A DNA stretch of 64,000 nt from Iamia sp. SCSIO 61187 (GCF_019443745.1 NZ_CP050948.1:3786001-3850000), one strand, 5' to 3'; positions 53,120-63,114 are shown, numbered from the stretch's first letter. The notes: generated by a model from the letters alone, not told the origin. Translations and numbers: made by a program.

Positions 53120-54942
53120 GTCCGCACCGCCGAAGACGCTGGTCGGCTCCACGCCGTTGATCGCCCGACGACGAAGGTGCCTGCCGCGCCGTCGCTACTC
53201 GCCCACGGGTAGGCGTGGATCTCCTGACTCTGGCCATCCACGAGCAGGTGGGCCCATGCGTCGATGATCGCTGCCCACGTCTTGTTGTAGCGGCGGGCCC
53301 ACCGCTCCTTGGTCCAACCCCCATCCGCATCCTCACGGGAGCGCTGGTGTGCGGCACCGTCAACTGAACCCGTCCTTGGGCGATCGAGGTAGGTGGCGGG
53401 TCTGAGCACGCACCACCACTGATCATCGAAGGCGTCGAGCCGAAGGTGAACGGCTTCCGCGTAGGGCCAGCCGAGGTTCGGGACCCGTCCGGTCAGGCTC
53501 CCGCCGTAGGCGTTCCGGAGTTGAGCGAGGGCTCGATCGTCCTCCCGCTGCAGGTCACGAGGTCGACCGCCATCCGGTCGGCGGACCCGGATCACATGGC
53601 CGCGCCGCTTGAGCAGCGGTTGGAGCGGCCGCCCGCGCGTAAGTGCTCGGGCGAGGGCCTCGTACACGAGCCCCCGGTGCATGGCGTCGTTCATCGGGTC
53701 CAGGGGCACGTCCCCCTGAAGGTCGGCTCCCAGGTCGCCGAAGGCTGCAAGCAGGTCGGCGTCCGAACCGAAGGCATGCAGGGCGGTCCCCCGCGCTGCG
53801 ACCGTGAGTTTGACTCCCCGTTCTCTTGCGACAGCCCTTGCCTCCTGAGTGTTCAGCGGCTTGTCGAGAAGGACGAGCCGAGCGGTCTGTGGCATCTGAA
53901 CGATGGGCAGCGCGCTGCAGCGAAGAGCCGGGAACTTCTTTCCCACAGGGCGTCTGAACTCGACAGGGACGAGTCGTGGCCGTGGATGACTTGAGCGCAG
54001 ATGATCAACGATCTCGGCGGGCATGGTCGCTTGCCGTTCGAGCGCTCCGGCCAACTCGTCGAAGGTAGCGACCTCAAGCACCTCGGCATCGACGCCCGCA
54101 GACTCGGCGGCGTCGATCAGATCCCCAACTGCCGGAAGGAGAGCATCACCGCTCCGCGCGACCCATCGGATCCCAGCAGGGAAGGCGCCCGGATGCTCCA
54201 GTGCAGCGTGCAAGGCGTCCATTACCGATCGGTCTCGGCCGCTATAGCCCACGACGAGAAGCCCGAACCGGCCGAGGCACGTCACCATGGCGTTGCGCAG
54301 GACCTCGTCCTGCCGCTGGAGCTCCTCGGTCGTGTTCTTGAGACGACTTTCCTTGAAGTCACCGTGAAGCTTGACGAGCAGCGGCCAGTCGGACTCCGCG
54401 ACGCTCCGCGCAGCTCGCTCGCCGCTGTCGATCGAGGCCACTGTGAGCGACGTCGAACCCCTTGGATGCAGGTCGCGAGCAACTGCAACAGCGTTCTCGA
54501 CCAACGAGTCGAAGTTCGTGGTGATCACACAGCTCGCCTGGCCGGTGGCCACTAGAGAAGCGAGCAGGCGATGCCCATAGGACGGACGGGCATCGGCCAC
54601 CTTGCGATCGATGTACGTTCGCCTGTCGACTTCGCTCGGGTAGGCCGCCTCAAAAGCGGCCGCATACTCCTCGGGAGCACCCTTTGGCGGAAGCGTGCCG
54701 GCCATGGCGAAGTGCTCTTCGATTCGCCGAACCCAGAGTGGGTCACCGATATCGATCTCTCGCAGAGGGAGTTGCAGAGCATCGCTGAAGAGTCGCGCCT
54801 TGAACTCGCGAATCATGTGGGTCCCGGTTGGGACGTTGGCTGCAGCGGAAGCTCCCGCCCCCAGCAACCAGGCCCACCGCGACGGGCTCAGCGCGAAGGA
54901 TCTAGCGAACGTCGCAACATCTGTGCTCGATCGCACTGCCAT
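53116..54942 (-). CDS. SIR2-APAZ effector of the short Argonaute system
   Basis: 608 residues. SIR2 domain (1-280): WLLGAGASAAANVPTG, CVITTNFDSLVENAV (Asn near 142), PLLVKLHGDFKES (His near 192) and VVGYSGRDRSVMDAL. The rest (about 300-608) is the APAZ region that docks on Ago (VEFRRPVGKKFPALRC, LQPLLKRRGHVIRV, WCVLRPATYLD). Known relatives hydrolyse NAD+ and kill or arrest the infected cell. Gene order (SIR2-APAZ first, Ago second) and 4-base overlap are as in SPARSA operons. Confidence 0.9.
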   Translation of the reverse strand: MAVRSSTDVATFARSFALSPSRWAWLLGAGASAAANVPTGTHMIREFKARLFSDALQLPLREIDIGDPLWVRRIEEHFAMAGTLPPKGAPEEYAAAFEAAYPSEVDRRTYIDRKVADARPSYGHRLLASLVATGQASCVITTNFDSLVENAVAVARDLHPRGSTSLTVASIDSGERAARSVAESDWPLLVKLHGDFKESRLKNTTEELQRQDEVLRNAMVTCLGRFGLLVVGYSGRDRSVMDALHAALEHPGAFPAGIRWVARSGDALLPAVGDLIDAAESAGVDAEVLEVATFDELAGALERQATMPAEIVDHLRSSHPRPRLVPVEFRRPVGKKFPALRCSALPIVQMPQTARLVLLDKPLNTQEARAVARERGVKLTVAARGTALHAFGSDADLLAAFGDLGADLQGDVPLDPMNDAMHRGLVYEALARALTRGRPLQPLLKRRGHVIRVRRPDGGRPRDLQREDDRALAQLRNAYGGSLTGRVPNLGWPYAEAVHLRLDAFDDQWWCVLRPATYLDRPRTGSVDGAAHQRSREDADGGWTKERWARRYNKTWAAIIDAWAHLLVDGQSQEIHAYPWASSDGAAGTFVVGRSTAWSRPASSAVRT

Positions 54943-55230
54943 GGCTCCTCTCGACCGCGGAGCCGTCTGTCCCCCGGCGAACCATCTGGACTAACGATGG
55001 TCGCGCGTCTAGCTGATCTTGAGCCGGATCCGCGCCAGACGAACGCAATCGAAGGCTCGAGGCGACGCAAGCGGCGCCTCATTCAGGCGATGGGCGGCGG
55101 GCTCAACAATCGCCCGCCTTCCCGGCCGGCCCTCGGTTTCGTCGCATTGCCGTGCCCTCGCGGGTGACCTCGGCCAACGTGCTCCGCCACGGCGAAGTCT
55201 TTCTGCGAACCGCGCCGCTTGCCGCTCGCA
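54943..55230. other. Intergenic region upstream of the SPARSA operon
   Basis: 288 bases between SIR2-APAZ and the methylase-helicase gene, less GC-rich than the core genome. It must carry the SPARSA promoter on the minus strand. I see no convincing ORF, hairpin or repeat. Confidence 0.5.
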
Positions 55231-58200
55231 TCATCCGAGCCCAGGTGCGCTGATCGAAGGAGCCGTGCGGCTCTGCTCCGGCGCCGGGGCAGCGGGGTCC
55301 TCGGGCGTGAGGGCCTCGGTGATCTCGTGTTGGCGACGGCGTAAGGCCCTCAGGTCGTCGGTCTGGTCCCAAGTGCGGCCGAGGCGCTCCCCTGCTCGGG
55401 CCGCTTCGCTGCGGGCTGCGTCTCGCTCGGCCCTGAGCCGGTCGAGCTCGCCTGGCAGACGCTGGAGGTGACGCTCGAGGCGGCCAACGACGGATGCCGG
55501 GTCGACGTCCCGCCACTCGGATACCAGGTACACCAGGTCGATTGGGGTGCCGGGCACGAACAGTCGCACCTCAGAATCGGCGCCGAAGGCGAGGCGACGG
55601 CCTCGCACGTCGTGGCCCCCGAGGTGACCCACGGGCCAGTCCGTCCGTTCGTCGGGAGGCGTCGAGCCCGGCACAAGCCGACCGGCCACGAGTCGACGCA
55701 GGTGCTCGCCGGCATCGGGCCGCTTCCGGTGGATGTGGCCGTCAACGGTCATGGCGAAGCGATCAGCCCGGGTGTCTTCGAGGCGAGCCACCGCCGGCTC
55801 TAGGTCAGCGATGCGTCCGTCGAGGTGGTCGGCCCTCGCCGTGGCCGAGTCGTAGGTGCGGCGGAGGTTCCGCTGATCGTCGCCGTGGGCGCGTTCGAGC
55901 CGGGTCAACCGCGCCACCTCGGCGTCGACCTTGGCCTTCTCCAAGATGAGGGGGTCGCCGGTGGCGAGGGCCTTGACCTCTTGGAACGACAGGGTCTGGT
56001 CGCCGATGTCCTCGACCTCACGCTCGCCGAGGTCGCCGCGTGTCACCTGGCCGATGAACGCTGCCTTCCGTTCGAGTGTCTGCCACAGGTAGGTGTCGAA
56101 CGATCGCTCGGTGACGTAGCGGGTGATGTGGATCTCGGGGTTCTGGTTGCCCTGACGGACGCCCCGGCCGTCTCGCTGCTCGACGTCCGCCGGCCGCCAC
56201 GGCGCGTCGAGGTGGTGCACGGCCACCACCCGGTTCTGGACATTGGTACCGACACCCATCGTCTCGGTGGAACCGACGAGCACCGAGACCGAGCCGTCTC
56301 GGCAGGCGGCGAAGAGGGCCGCCTTGGCATCGTCGGACTTGGCTTCTTGGATGAAGCGGATCGACTCGGCCGGCACCCCGCGCCGCACGAGCTGGGCGCG
56401 TAGGTCGTGGTAGGCGTTCCACCCTGCCGCTGCGGGCGTGGACACGTCGCAGAACACCAGCTGGAGAGCACCGGGGCGCATGGTCAGCTGCCCGCCGGCG
56501 CCCTCGTAGGTCCGGTCGGCGGTGGCGTGATGAAGCGCCGCGACACGCTGGGCGGCAGCGGCAACCTTGCCCCCGTAGGGCTGGTCGAGGGCCACGAGGC
56601 GAAGGTCGAGAGCCGCCCGTCGGCCGTCCCCGGTGACCTTGAGCATGTTGTCCTTCGTGGGATCGACCGCTGCGGCCCGGACCTTCTCGGCCCTGGCGGC
56701 GAGATCGGCCACGTACTCGATCAGCTCGTCGCTGGGCTCGACGACGACCGTCTCAGGCTTGCCACCGACCAAGAGGGGCACCGGTAGGCCGAGGTCTTCG
56801 GCGGTCCGCACGTCGGCCACCTGCCGGTAGAGGCCCAGCAGCTCCGGCACGTTCTGGAACCGTGCGAACCGGGTCTGCATCCGGTAGCTGCTGCCGTCGG
56901 GGGACAACTCGAGCGCGGTATGCGTCCGGCCGAACGTGGCGGCCCACGCATCGAACGCCCGCAATCCCACTGCCTCCAGCAGGTCGGGATGCAGGTAGGA
57001 CTGCATGACCCACAGCTCGGCCATGGAGTTGGCGACGGGGGTTGCGGTCGAGAGCGTCACGACCTTCGGCCCGTGGTCTCGGCGCAGCGCCCACAGCTTG
57101 GCGGTGAGGTCCTGCGCACGCTGGGAGCCAGTGGTGGCGACGCCGTCGATGCTGGAGTCGACGCGCCGGTTCTTGTGGGCGTGTGCCTCGTCGACGTAGA
57201 GGTAGTCGATCCCGGTCTCCTCGAACCGGACGCCGTCATCCTTCGACTCCTCTGCGAGCAGCCGCTTGTAGACCTCCTCCATCTTCGCGATGCGCCGTTC
57301 GAGCTTCTTGACCGAGAGGCCCTTGCCGTCCTTGGACTGGCCGAGCGCCTCACGCGCCGTGTCGATCTCCTCTCCCAGGTACGCCCGGAGGAGGTCGGTG
57401 CCGAGCGGGATGCGGGCGAAGCCGGAGTGGCTGAAGATCACGGCGTCCCAGTCACCCGTGGCCGCTCGGGCGACGAACTCCTTGCGTCGATCCTTCGACA
57501 GGTGCTCGCGGTCGGCGATCAGGAGTCGGGCCGTCGGGTAGAGCTGGAGCCACTCGCGGCTGAACTGCTCCAGCATGTGGTTCGGGACCACGACGGCCGG
57601 CTTGTTGGCGAGTCCGAGCCGGCGCTGCTCCATCGCCGCCATGACGATGGTGGCGGTCTTGCCGGCCCCGACTGCGTGGGCGAGGAGGGCGCGCCCGTCG
57701 GTGAGGATGCGGGCGACTGCGTCACGCTGGTGTTGCCTTGGCGTGAAAGTCCCCGCCAAGCCAGGGAAGGTGAGGTGCGATCCGTCGTGGTGGGGCAGGA
57801 CGGTGCTGGCGAACAGCTTGTTGTACCGGTCTGCGAGTCGGGCGGACCTCGTTGGGTCCTCCCAGATCCACGTCGAGAAGCGACTGGCCAGCAGCTCTTG
57901 CTTGTCCCGTGCCGCCAGCGTCTCGGCGTCGTTGCGGACGCGCCTTCCGCCCTCCACCGCGTCCGTGACCGTGTGGAGCCTCTGGTTCAGCGCGGCATCG
58001 AGCAGGACGAGCGCATCAGCGCGTGAGGTCCCCCACTCGGAGGTGAGGGCCACGCCCCGCCGGGAGCCGTCGCGGAGGCGGACGGTCCACGAGCCGAGCT
58101 CGGCGAGCCGCTCGACATCGACTCCGACGTCGAGCACCTCGCGGCAGAACGCCTCGACATCGGTGGAAGGGATCCAGGTTGCGCCCGGCCGGGCGGTGAT

Positions 58201-60621
58201 CTCGGATGGGTCGAGCTGGCGGGGCAGGCTCGCTTCGAGGGCGGCGACGTTGACGGCGAACCGTTGATCGCTCTCAGCGGCTGCACGGGCGGCGTCGAGG
58301 CGCTCCCGGATGTTCCCCGATAGGTACTGGGCTGCGGGGAGGAGGCCACCAGTGCCGGGATCGTCGTAGACCAGCTCGCCGAGGCGCTCCCGCGCCTTGG
58401 CGTCCTCGACACCGAGGAGATGTGCGACCCGTCCCAGGGTCACGGTGCCCGTCTCGTCCAGGCAGACGGACACGGCTTCCGCTGGCGTCTCGACTCCCTC
58501 GCGCTGGCTTGGAGGGGCGATCACGCGCTCGGTGAAGATCGCAGCCGGCCGGGCCTCTTGGGTCGCCTGGTCGAAGTCCTCCAGCGCAGCGACGAGGGGC
58601 CAGTCCGGGTCCATTCGGAACCCGCCCATGCGCGGGCGCACGCGACGGAGCACCTCGGCGCCCGTCTCCGGGTCGCGCCGACCGGTGCGGGCCTGGCTGG
58701 AGCGGTTGAGTGGCCCGTGCTGGCGGACGTAGGCGCGGTAGCGGTCCGTGAGGATCGCTTGGGCCTCGGCCAAGGCAAGGTCGGAGCCGCCCTCGACCTG
58801 CACTTCGAGGACGGCTCTCGCCGCATCCCGAAGACTGACGAGGCGGACGAGCTCGCCCCGATCCTTGGCGAACCGAGGCGTGTAGAGGTGAGCCTGCCCG
58901 TCGGTGACCTGGGCGACTCGACCGCGCGGGTTCACCACCAGGCTTCCGTCCTGGGCCCATCGAGTGTCGAAGTCGCCGCCCCCCGCCGTGTCGGGCGTTC
59001 GAGGCGAAGCCGGGGCGACGGCGACGTTGTCGCTACTGAAGCCTCGGCGCTGGGCGAGCGCATCGGCGACGAGCGGGCCGAGCGCTGCGCTGAGTTGCTC
59101 GTCGACGGACCCCGTGGCGGTGACCGTGATCTCGTTCTCGCGGTACATCCCTCGCGTGGTCGAGAGCTGGCCCAGGATCCGATCGGGGTGCGACGCGAAG
59201 TAGGAGTTGATGCGGAGGTCACCAGTCGCCTCGTCGTCCACCAGGTTCGCCGGGACGGTCTCCACCCACTCCCTGCTGCCGGGCTCGTCGCCTTCGCGTC
59301 GGCGGCGCAGAACTAGGAGATCGACGACGACTTCGGTGCCCGACGACTCGGCGAACGCCCTGGCCGGCAGGCGCGCGGCCCCCACGAGGTCAGCGAGCGC
59401 GGCCATCTCCTCCCGGGCGGAAGGGCCTTGGGCATCGAGCGTGTAGCGGGACGTCAGCGCGACCACGAACCCGCCGGGCCGCACCAGGTGAAGACTCTTC
59501 AGCAGGAAGTAGTTGTGCAACGACCGGCGGCCCCGGTTGTGCTTGGGGTCGTGCGGGCGGACCTGTGCGAACGGCACGTTCCCGATCACCAGGTCGAAGG
59601 CGCCGTCGTCGCACCGGAAGTCCTCGAAGCCGGAGTGGTGGACGGTGGCCCGGGCTCCGTAGAGGTGTCGTGTGATCTCAGCCGTCGTGGGGTCCAGCTC
59701 GACGCCGACGAGCGAGGCATCGCTCGGCGCGAGACCGAGGAAGGTGCCCGAGCCGCATCCGGGTTCGAGCACCGTCCCTCCGCTGAAGCCGAGGTCGGTC
59801 GCGGCGCGCCACATGGCCTGAGCCACCTCGGCCGATGTGTAGTGGGCGTTCAACGTGCTCCGCCGGGCCTGTGCCCACGCCTCGTCGGTTCCGAGCAGCG
59901 ACCGCAGCTCGGCCCGTGCTCCGCTGTCACGGTCGGAGCCCTCGTCGAAGATGTGCGGCACCGCGCCCCAACCCGACCAGCGGGCCAGGACAGCCTGCTC
60001 TGGCTGGGTCGCCCAGCGTCCCTCGGCGCGGCAGGCGGTGAGGACACGCAGCGCTGCGAGGTTGGCGTCCAGCTTGGCTCGCTCGCCCGGTGGAGCGAGG
60101 TCAGCTTGGCTGTGGGGCCTGAAGACGGGTGGCCGACCCCGGGTCGGCTGCGCCGTCTCTAGATCGGATCGCTCAGGGCGTTGATCTCCGCCAGCCGCCG
60201 GTAGTAGCGGTCGAGGTCCGGATCGTCGGTCCAGTCCTCGGTGTCCGGGTCCGCCGCCTCCTGCTGGAAGAGGGGGTGCTGGCTCACCACCACCTCCGTC
60301 GCTGCCGCCAGTGCCTGGGAGCTGCGGATGCGGAGAACGTCCGGTCCTTCGCCTGCCCTGACCGGACCGAGGATCTCGTCCCGGCACCGGTTCACTTCGG
60401 TGGCGATCTCCTCGCCGATCCGTGTGAAGTACACCTCGGGATCCGGGATCGCCGCCAACGCCGTCGGGCGGTGCTGCTGGTGGAACTCGAGGGCGAGTCG
60501 CCCGTAGTGGTTCATGGCCGGGGGCCTCCTCTGCCGATGCCGGCTCGGTGGGAGGGAGCACATCGTCGAACAGCGAGAGCTGTTCGACCGGACCATGGCG
60601 AGCGCTCCGATCGCGGCTCAC
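55231..60621 (-). CDS. Large N6-DNA-methylase / SNF2-type helicase fusion
   Basis: Open frame of 1796 codons; the homologous part starts near FRPHSQADLAPPGERAKLDA (about 60120). SAM motif VLEPGCGSGTFLGLAPSDA near 282, catalytic FDLVIGNVPFAQ near 347, Walker A AHAVGAGKTATIVMAAMEQ near 985, DEAH motif YLYVDEAHAHKN near 1143, C-terminal helicase motif DVEQRDGRGVRQGNQNPEI near 1487, then a coiled coil. Such proteins occur on conjugative elements and phages (DarB-like), with antirestriction or DNA-processing roles. No ATG, GTG or TTG lies between 60158 and the domain, so the true start is unresolved; the first 150 codons overlap another gene. Confidence 0.8.
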   Translation of the reverse strand: MSRDRSARHGPVEQLSLFDDVLPPTEPASAEEAPGHEPLRATRPRVPPAAPPDGVGGDPGSRGVLHTDRRGDRHRSEPVPGRDPRSGQGRRRTGRSPHPQLPGTGGSDGGGGEPAPPLPAGGGGPGHRGLDRRSGPRPLLPAAGGDQRPERSDLETAQPTRGRPPVFRPHSQADLAPPGERAKLDANLAALRVLTACRAEGRWATQPEQAVLARWSGWGAVPHIFDEGSDRDSGARAELRSLLGTDEAWAQARRSTLNAHYTSAEVAQAMWRAATDLGFSGGTVLEPGCGSGTFLGLAPSDASLVGVELDPTTAEITRHLYGARATVHHSGFEDFRCDDGAFDLVIGNVPFAQVRPHDPKHNRGRRSLHNYFLLKSLHLVRPGGFVVALTSRYTLDAQGPSAREEMAALADLVGAARLPARAFAESSGTEVVVDLLVLRRRREGDEPGSREWVETVPANLVDDEATGDLRINSYFASHPDRILGQLSTTRGMYRENEITVTATGSVDEQLSAALGPLVADALAQRRGFSSDNVAVAPASPRTPDTAGGGDFDTRWAQDGSLVVNPRGRVAQVTDGQAHLYTPRFAKDRGELVRLVSLRDAARAVLEVQVEGGSDLALAEAQAILTDRYRAYVRQHGPLNRSSQARTGRRDPETGAEVLRRVRPRMGGFRMDPDWPLVAALEDFDQATQEARPAAIFTERVIAPPSQREGVETPAEAVSVCLDETGTVTLGRVAHLLGVEDAKARERLGELVYDDPGTGGLLPAAQYLSGNIRERLDAARAAAESDQRFAVNVAALEASLPRQLDPSEITARPGATWIPSTDVEAFCREVLDVGVDVERLAELGSWTVRLRDGSRRGVALTSEWGTSRADALVLLDAALNQRLHTVTDAVEGGRRVRNDAETLAARDKQELLASRFSTWIWEDPTRSARLADRYNKLFASTVLPHHDGSHLTFPGLAGTFTPRQHQRDAVARILTDGRALLAHAVGAGKTATIVMAAMEQRRLGLANKPAVVVPNHMLEQFSREWLQLYPTARLLIADREHLSKDRRKEFVARAATGDWDAVIFSHSGFARIPLGTDLLRAYLGEEIDTAREALGQSKDGKGLSVKKLERRIAKMEEVYKRLLAEESKDDGVRFEETGIDYLYVDEAHAHKNRRVDSSIDGVATTGSQRAQDLTAKLWALRRDHGPKVVTLSTATPVANSMAELWVMQSYLHPDLLEAVGLRAFDAWAATFGRTHTALELSPDGSSYRMQTRFARFQNVPELLGLYRQVADVRTAEDLGLPVPLLVGGKPETVVVEPSDELIEYVADLAARAEKVRAAAVDPTKDNMLKVTGDGRRAALDLRLVALDQPYGGKVAAAAQRVAALHHATADRTYEGAGGQLTMRPGALQLVFCDVSTPAAAGWNAYHDLRAQLVRRGVPAESIRFIQEAKSDDAKAALFAACRDGSVSVLVGSTETMGVGTNVQNRVVAVHHLDAPWRPADVEQRDGRGVRQGNQNPEIHITRYVTERSFDTYLWQTLERKAAFIGQVTRGDLGEREVEDIGDQTLSFQEVKALATGDPLILEKAKVDAEVARLTRLERAHGDDQRNLRRTYDSATARADHLDGRIADLEPAVARLEDTRADRFAMTVDGHIHRKRPDAGEHLRRLVAGRLVPGSTPPDERTDWPVGHLGGHDVRGRRLAFGADSEVRLFVPGTPIDLVYLVSEWRDVDPASVVGRLERHLQRLPGELDRLRAERDAARSEAARAGERLGRTWDQTDDLRALRRRQHEITEALTPEDPAAPAPEQSRTAPSISAPGLG
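60159..60515 (-). CDS. Small conserved mobile-element protein
   Basis: 118 residues from ATG 60515 with AGGAGG 8 bases upstream. MNHYGRLALEFHQQHRPTAL, then DPEVYFTRIGEEIATEVNRC: a helical protein of the kind found just before large helicase genes on actinobacterial elements, function unknown. It is coded entirely inside the open N-terminal extension of the helicase, in another frame; its protein-like composition and ribosome site favour it as the real product there. Confidence 0.68.
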   Translation of the reverse strand: MNHYGRLALEFHQQHRPTALAAIPDPEVYFTRIGEEIATEVNRCRDEILGPVRAGEGPDVLRIRSSQALAAATEVVVSQHPLFQQEAADPDTEDWTDDPDLDRYYRRLAEINALSDPI

Positions 60622-60674
60622 AGCCTATGCCTGCCGCGCACGACGTCGGTGGCATCGTCCGCCCCTGGGCCACC

Positions 60675-60986
60675 TCACCGGCCGAGCCCCACGACGCGTC
60701 TCGGAGGGGGGTGTTCCTGCGCTTTGTCGAGGGCCGCACGAGCGGCTGCGACTCGGTCACGCACCCACAGCTCTTGCTCCCCGGCGGTGGCGACCCGGCG
60801 AAAGCCGGCGGTGCCGAGCGCGACGCGGGTCCGATCACCGATGTCGGAGTCGGTCCTGACGAGCTGGTGGCGACGCGGGTCGTAGACCACCTCGACCTGG
60901 TTGCCGCCCCAGAGTCCCGCCGGCTCTGCCACCCAGCCGACCGGAGCTAGCTGGCCCCCGTCGATGGGCCGCATGAAGGGCTTCAC
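60675..60986 (-). CDS. Small element-associated hypothetical protein
   Basis: 103 residues from GTG 60986, overlapping the coupling-protein stop (GTGA); an ATG 12 bases later is possible. LAPVGWVAEPAGLWGGNQVE and VVYDPRRHQLVRTDSDIGDR suggest a beta-strand core, then a helical, basic end. No family recognised. Translational coupling suggests it works with the transfer machinery. Confidence 0.65.
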   Translation of the reverse strand: MKPFMRPIDGGQLAPVGWVAEPAGLWGGNQVEVVYDPRRHQLVRTDSDIGDRTRVALGTAGFRRVATAGEQELWVRDRVAAARAALDKAQEHPPPRRVVGLGR

Positions 60987-62794
60987 TGGCTCCGCTCCCC
61001 CCGCCCCGGCAGCGGCAGATCTGCCCGGCGCGCAAGGTGCCGGGAGCGGTGGAACGGGCGCGTTCGCACGTGGGCAGGCGGGAGCGTTCCGTGCACCAGC
61101 AGGGCGTCACCGGGTCGCATCTGCCGCAGGACGTGGGGAGGCGCGAGAGGCGTCCGGGCGGTCGAGAGCTGCATCGAGCCCCGACCACCGCCGTCGCCTA
61201 CCGACCGGGAGCGCGAGTCGACCTCGGCGTCGCCGAGGATCTGACTCACGTACTTCAACGAGGCGCCGTCCGACAGCCCGGCGTAGAAGAGCTTGCTCAG
61301 GTGGTTCGTGAGGATCGTGTCCGCCGCCCGACCATGCGACGACTCGATCTGGGCGAGCGACTGCCAGATGGTCACCAACAGAACGCCGAGTCCCGCCAAA
61401 GTCGACGCGTACTCGGCCAACGACCGCAGCGGCGTGTTGCCCGCCTCGTCGATGACGATCAGCAGAGGCGGATCGAGCGGCTTCCCGGTGGCGGCGACGT
61501 GGCGATACACCTGGGCCACGAGGTCGTTCAGCAGGCCACCGAACGCCGGGGCGAGGCGTCGTTGATCCTCGATCGGCGAGCAGAGGTACAGGCTGTTCAC
61601 CCCGCTGAGGAGCCAAGCCAGATCGACCCCGGCCGCATCGGCCTCACTCCGGCGGGACGATGCCGCGACGTTCGGATCGGACCACGGCCACACCACGGTC
61701 TGCGCCGTGGCGTAGACGCTGGAGCGGGTCCGCTCGTCCATCTCCCAGACCGCCACCAGTCCCTGAGAAGCGTCCGTTGCGCCCAGCGCCACCTCGTCGT
61801 CCTCGTCGACCATGAAGGCGTCGAGCGCGGCACGGACCTCGCCGGGCCCGAGCTCCCCCGGCTGGTCCTGGCGGAGGACCCATTCGCACACCGTTCCCAT
61901 GTCCCGCTGGGCGTGGTGCGCGACCCACAGCAGGCCCGAGAGGAGGATCTCCGACTGCGACAGCCAGAAGTCCAGACCGCCCTCGACGCCACCCCGGGGC
62001 GCGGCGTCGCAGAGGGCACGCGCGGCTCGCTGCGCGCCCGAGATGGTGCCGGCGCCATCCACGGGCGACCACCGGGCCTCGCCCCCGACCTGCCGGGTCG
62101 ACCCCGTCGGGTCGTAGACCCGCACCTCACCGAGGGTCAACCGCCAGCTGGCGGTGGAATCGAGCAGGTCCGCCTTCACCGAGCTGAGGACCGCGGGGCC
62201 GTCCCACTCGAGGATTCCCGACACGGCTGCGCTCGTCTTGCCAGACCTCGACGGGCCGACGAGCGCGACCGCCCCTCGGTCGCCCGCCCGTCGTGTCGAC
62301 CTCCTCGAGCGGCCCTGACGACGGACCTCCGTGGCGACGAGCGAGCGACCGAACCGGGCGAGGATGAACCGGCCCGACACGGGCCCTCGCACGAGCACCG
62401 GGGCCAGGTCCCGCCGCCGGGCGAAGGCGGGTCGAGCATCGACGCCCAGAGGCCGGCGCTTCGACGTCCCCACTCGCGACCAGGGCGACCAGTGGAGGAC
62501 GACCGCGCCGAGCACGACGAAGACCACGGCGACGAGCGCCGTGCAGGTCCAGTAGATGACCGGGCCCGGCAGCTCGTCGGCCAAAGGCGGCCCCCACGCC
62601 CGGGCCGGGTCACCCATCCGGCTGGGCATCCGCCCAACGGCCCGGCCGGCCTCATCGATCCCCACCAGCTGCGGCGCACCGGCGATGGCCAGCGCCAGGA
62701 CCGCGCCGGCCCAGACCACGCCGACTGACGAGAGGACTGCGCCCGCGCCAAGGAAGACCAGGACGTCGAACCCGCTCAAGCCGTCGTGCTGCAC
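60983..62794 (-). CDS. VirD4/TraG-like type IV coupling protein
   Basis: 603 residues from GTG 62794. Two N-terminal membrane segments (FLGAGAVLSSVGVVWAGAVL, YWTCTALVAVVFVVLGAVVL), Walker A VALVGPSRSGKTSAAVSGI near 182, the family strand VLSSVKADLLDST, Walker B LLIVIDEAGNTPLRSLAEYA near 447, and LLVTIWQSLAQIESSHG. It would carry DNA-protein complexes to a type IV secretion channel. No relaxase or channel genes lie within the window. Confidence 0.88.
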   Translation of the reverse strand: MQHDGLSGFDVLVFLGAGAVLSSVGVVWAGAVLALAIAGAPQLVGIDEAGRAVGRMPSRMGDPARAWGPPLADELPGPVIYWTCTALVAVVFVVLGAVVLHWSPWSRVGTSKRRPLGVDARPAFARRRDLAPVLVRGPVSGRFILARFGRSLVATEVRRQGRSRRSTRRAGDRGAVALVGPSRSGKTSAAVSGILEWDGPAVLSSVKADLLDSTASWRLTLGEVRVYDPTGSTRQVGGEARWSPVDGAGTISGAQRAARALCDAAPRGGVEGGLDFWLSQSEILLSGLLWVAHHAQRDMGTVCEWVLRQDQPGELGPGEVRAALDAFMVDEDDEVALGATDASQGLVAVWEMDERTRSSVYATAQTVVWPWSDPNVAASSRRSEADAAGVDLAWLLSGVNSLYLCSPIEDQRRLAPAFGGLLNDLVAQVYRHVAATGKPLDPPLLIVIDEAGNTPLRSLAEYASTLAGLGVLLVTIWQSLAQIESSHGRAADTILTNHLSKLFYAGLSDGASLKYVSQILGDAEVDSRSRSVGDGGGRGSMQLSTARTPLAPPHVLRQMRPGDALLVHGTLPPAHVRTRPFHRSRHLARRADLPLPGRGERSQ

Positions 62795-62935
62795 GCCCCT
62801 CTAGGCCGCGATGACCTCCGAAACATCACGCGCGACGTCGTTTGACCCTCGACGCCCGCTTCACTGTCACACCCTCCTCGTACCATCGGCTGCAGGCCGC
62901 AGCGCGCGGTCTGATCTCGCAGAGGAGGCATCTCA

Positions 62936-63114
62936 TGCCCCGACCCGATTCTCCCGGCCGCCCGGACGACACACCCGGACAGGGGCCGCCGTCCGATCCG
63001 CCCGGTCGGCCCGACGTCCCTCCGGGTCCGCCGCCCGACCGGCCCGGCCCGCCGCCGGATCGGCCTCGCCCGCCGTCGCCGCCGCGCCCTCCGGATCATC
63101 GACCCGTCGGGTGA
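62936..63114 (+). CDS. Proline-rich 59-residue protein upstream of the E2-like gene
   Basis: AGAGGAGG lies 6 bases before the ATG. The product is almost only Pro, Asp, Arg and Gly (GRPDVPPGPPPDRPGPPPDR) and ends in Val-Gly. Its TGA overlaps the GTG start of the next gene (GTGA), so it is co-translated with the E2-like protein. It is too repetitive for homology. It could be a disordered adaptor, or a modifier whose C-terminal glycine is conjugated; both are speculation. The 141 bases before it are the divergent promoter with the coupling protein. Confidence 0.6.
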
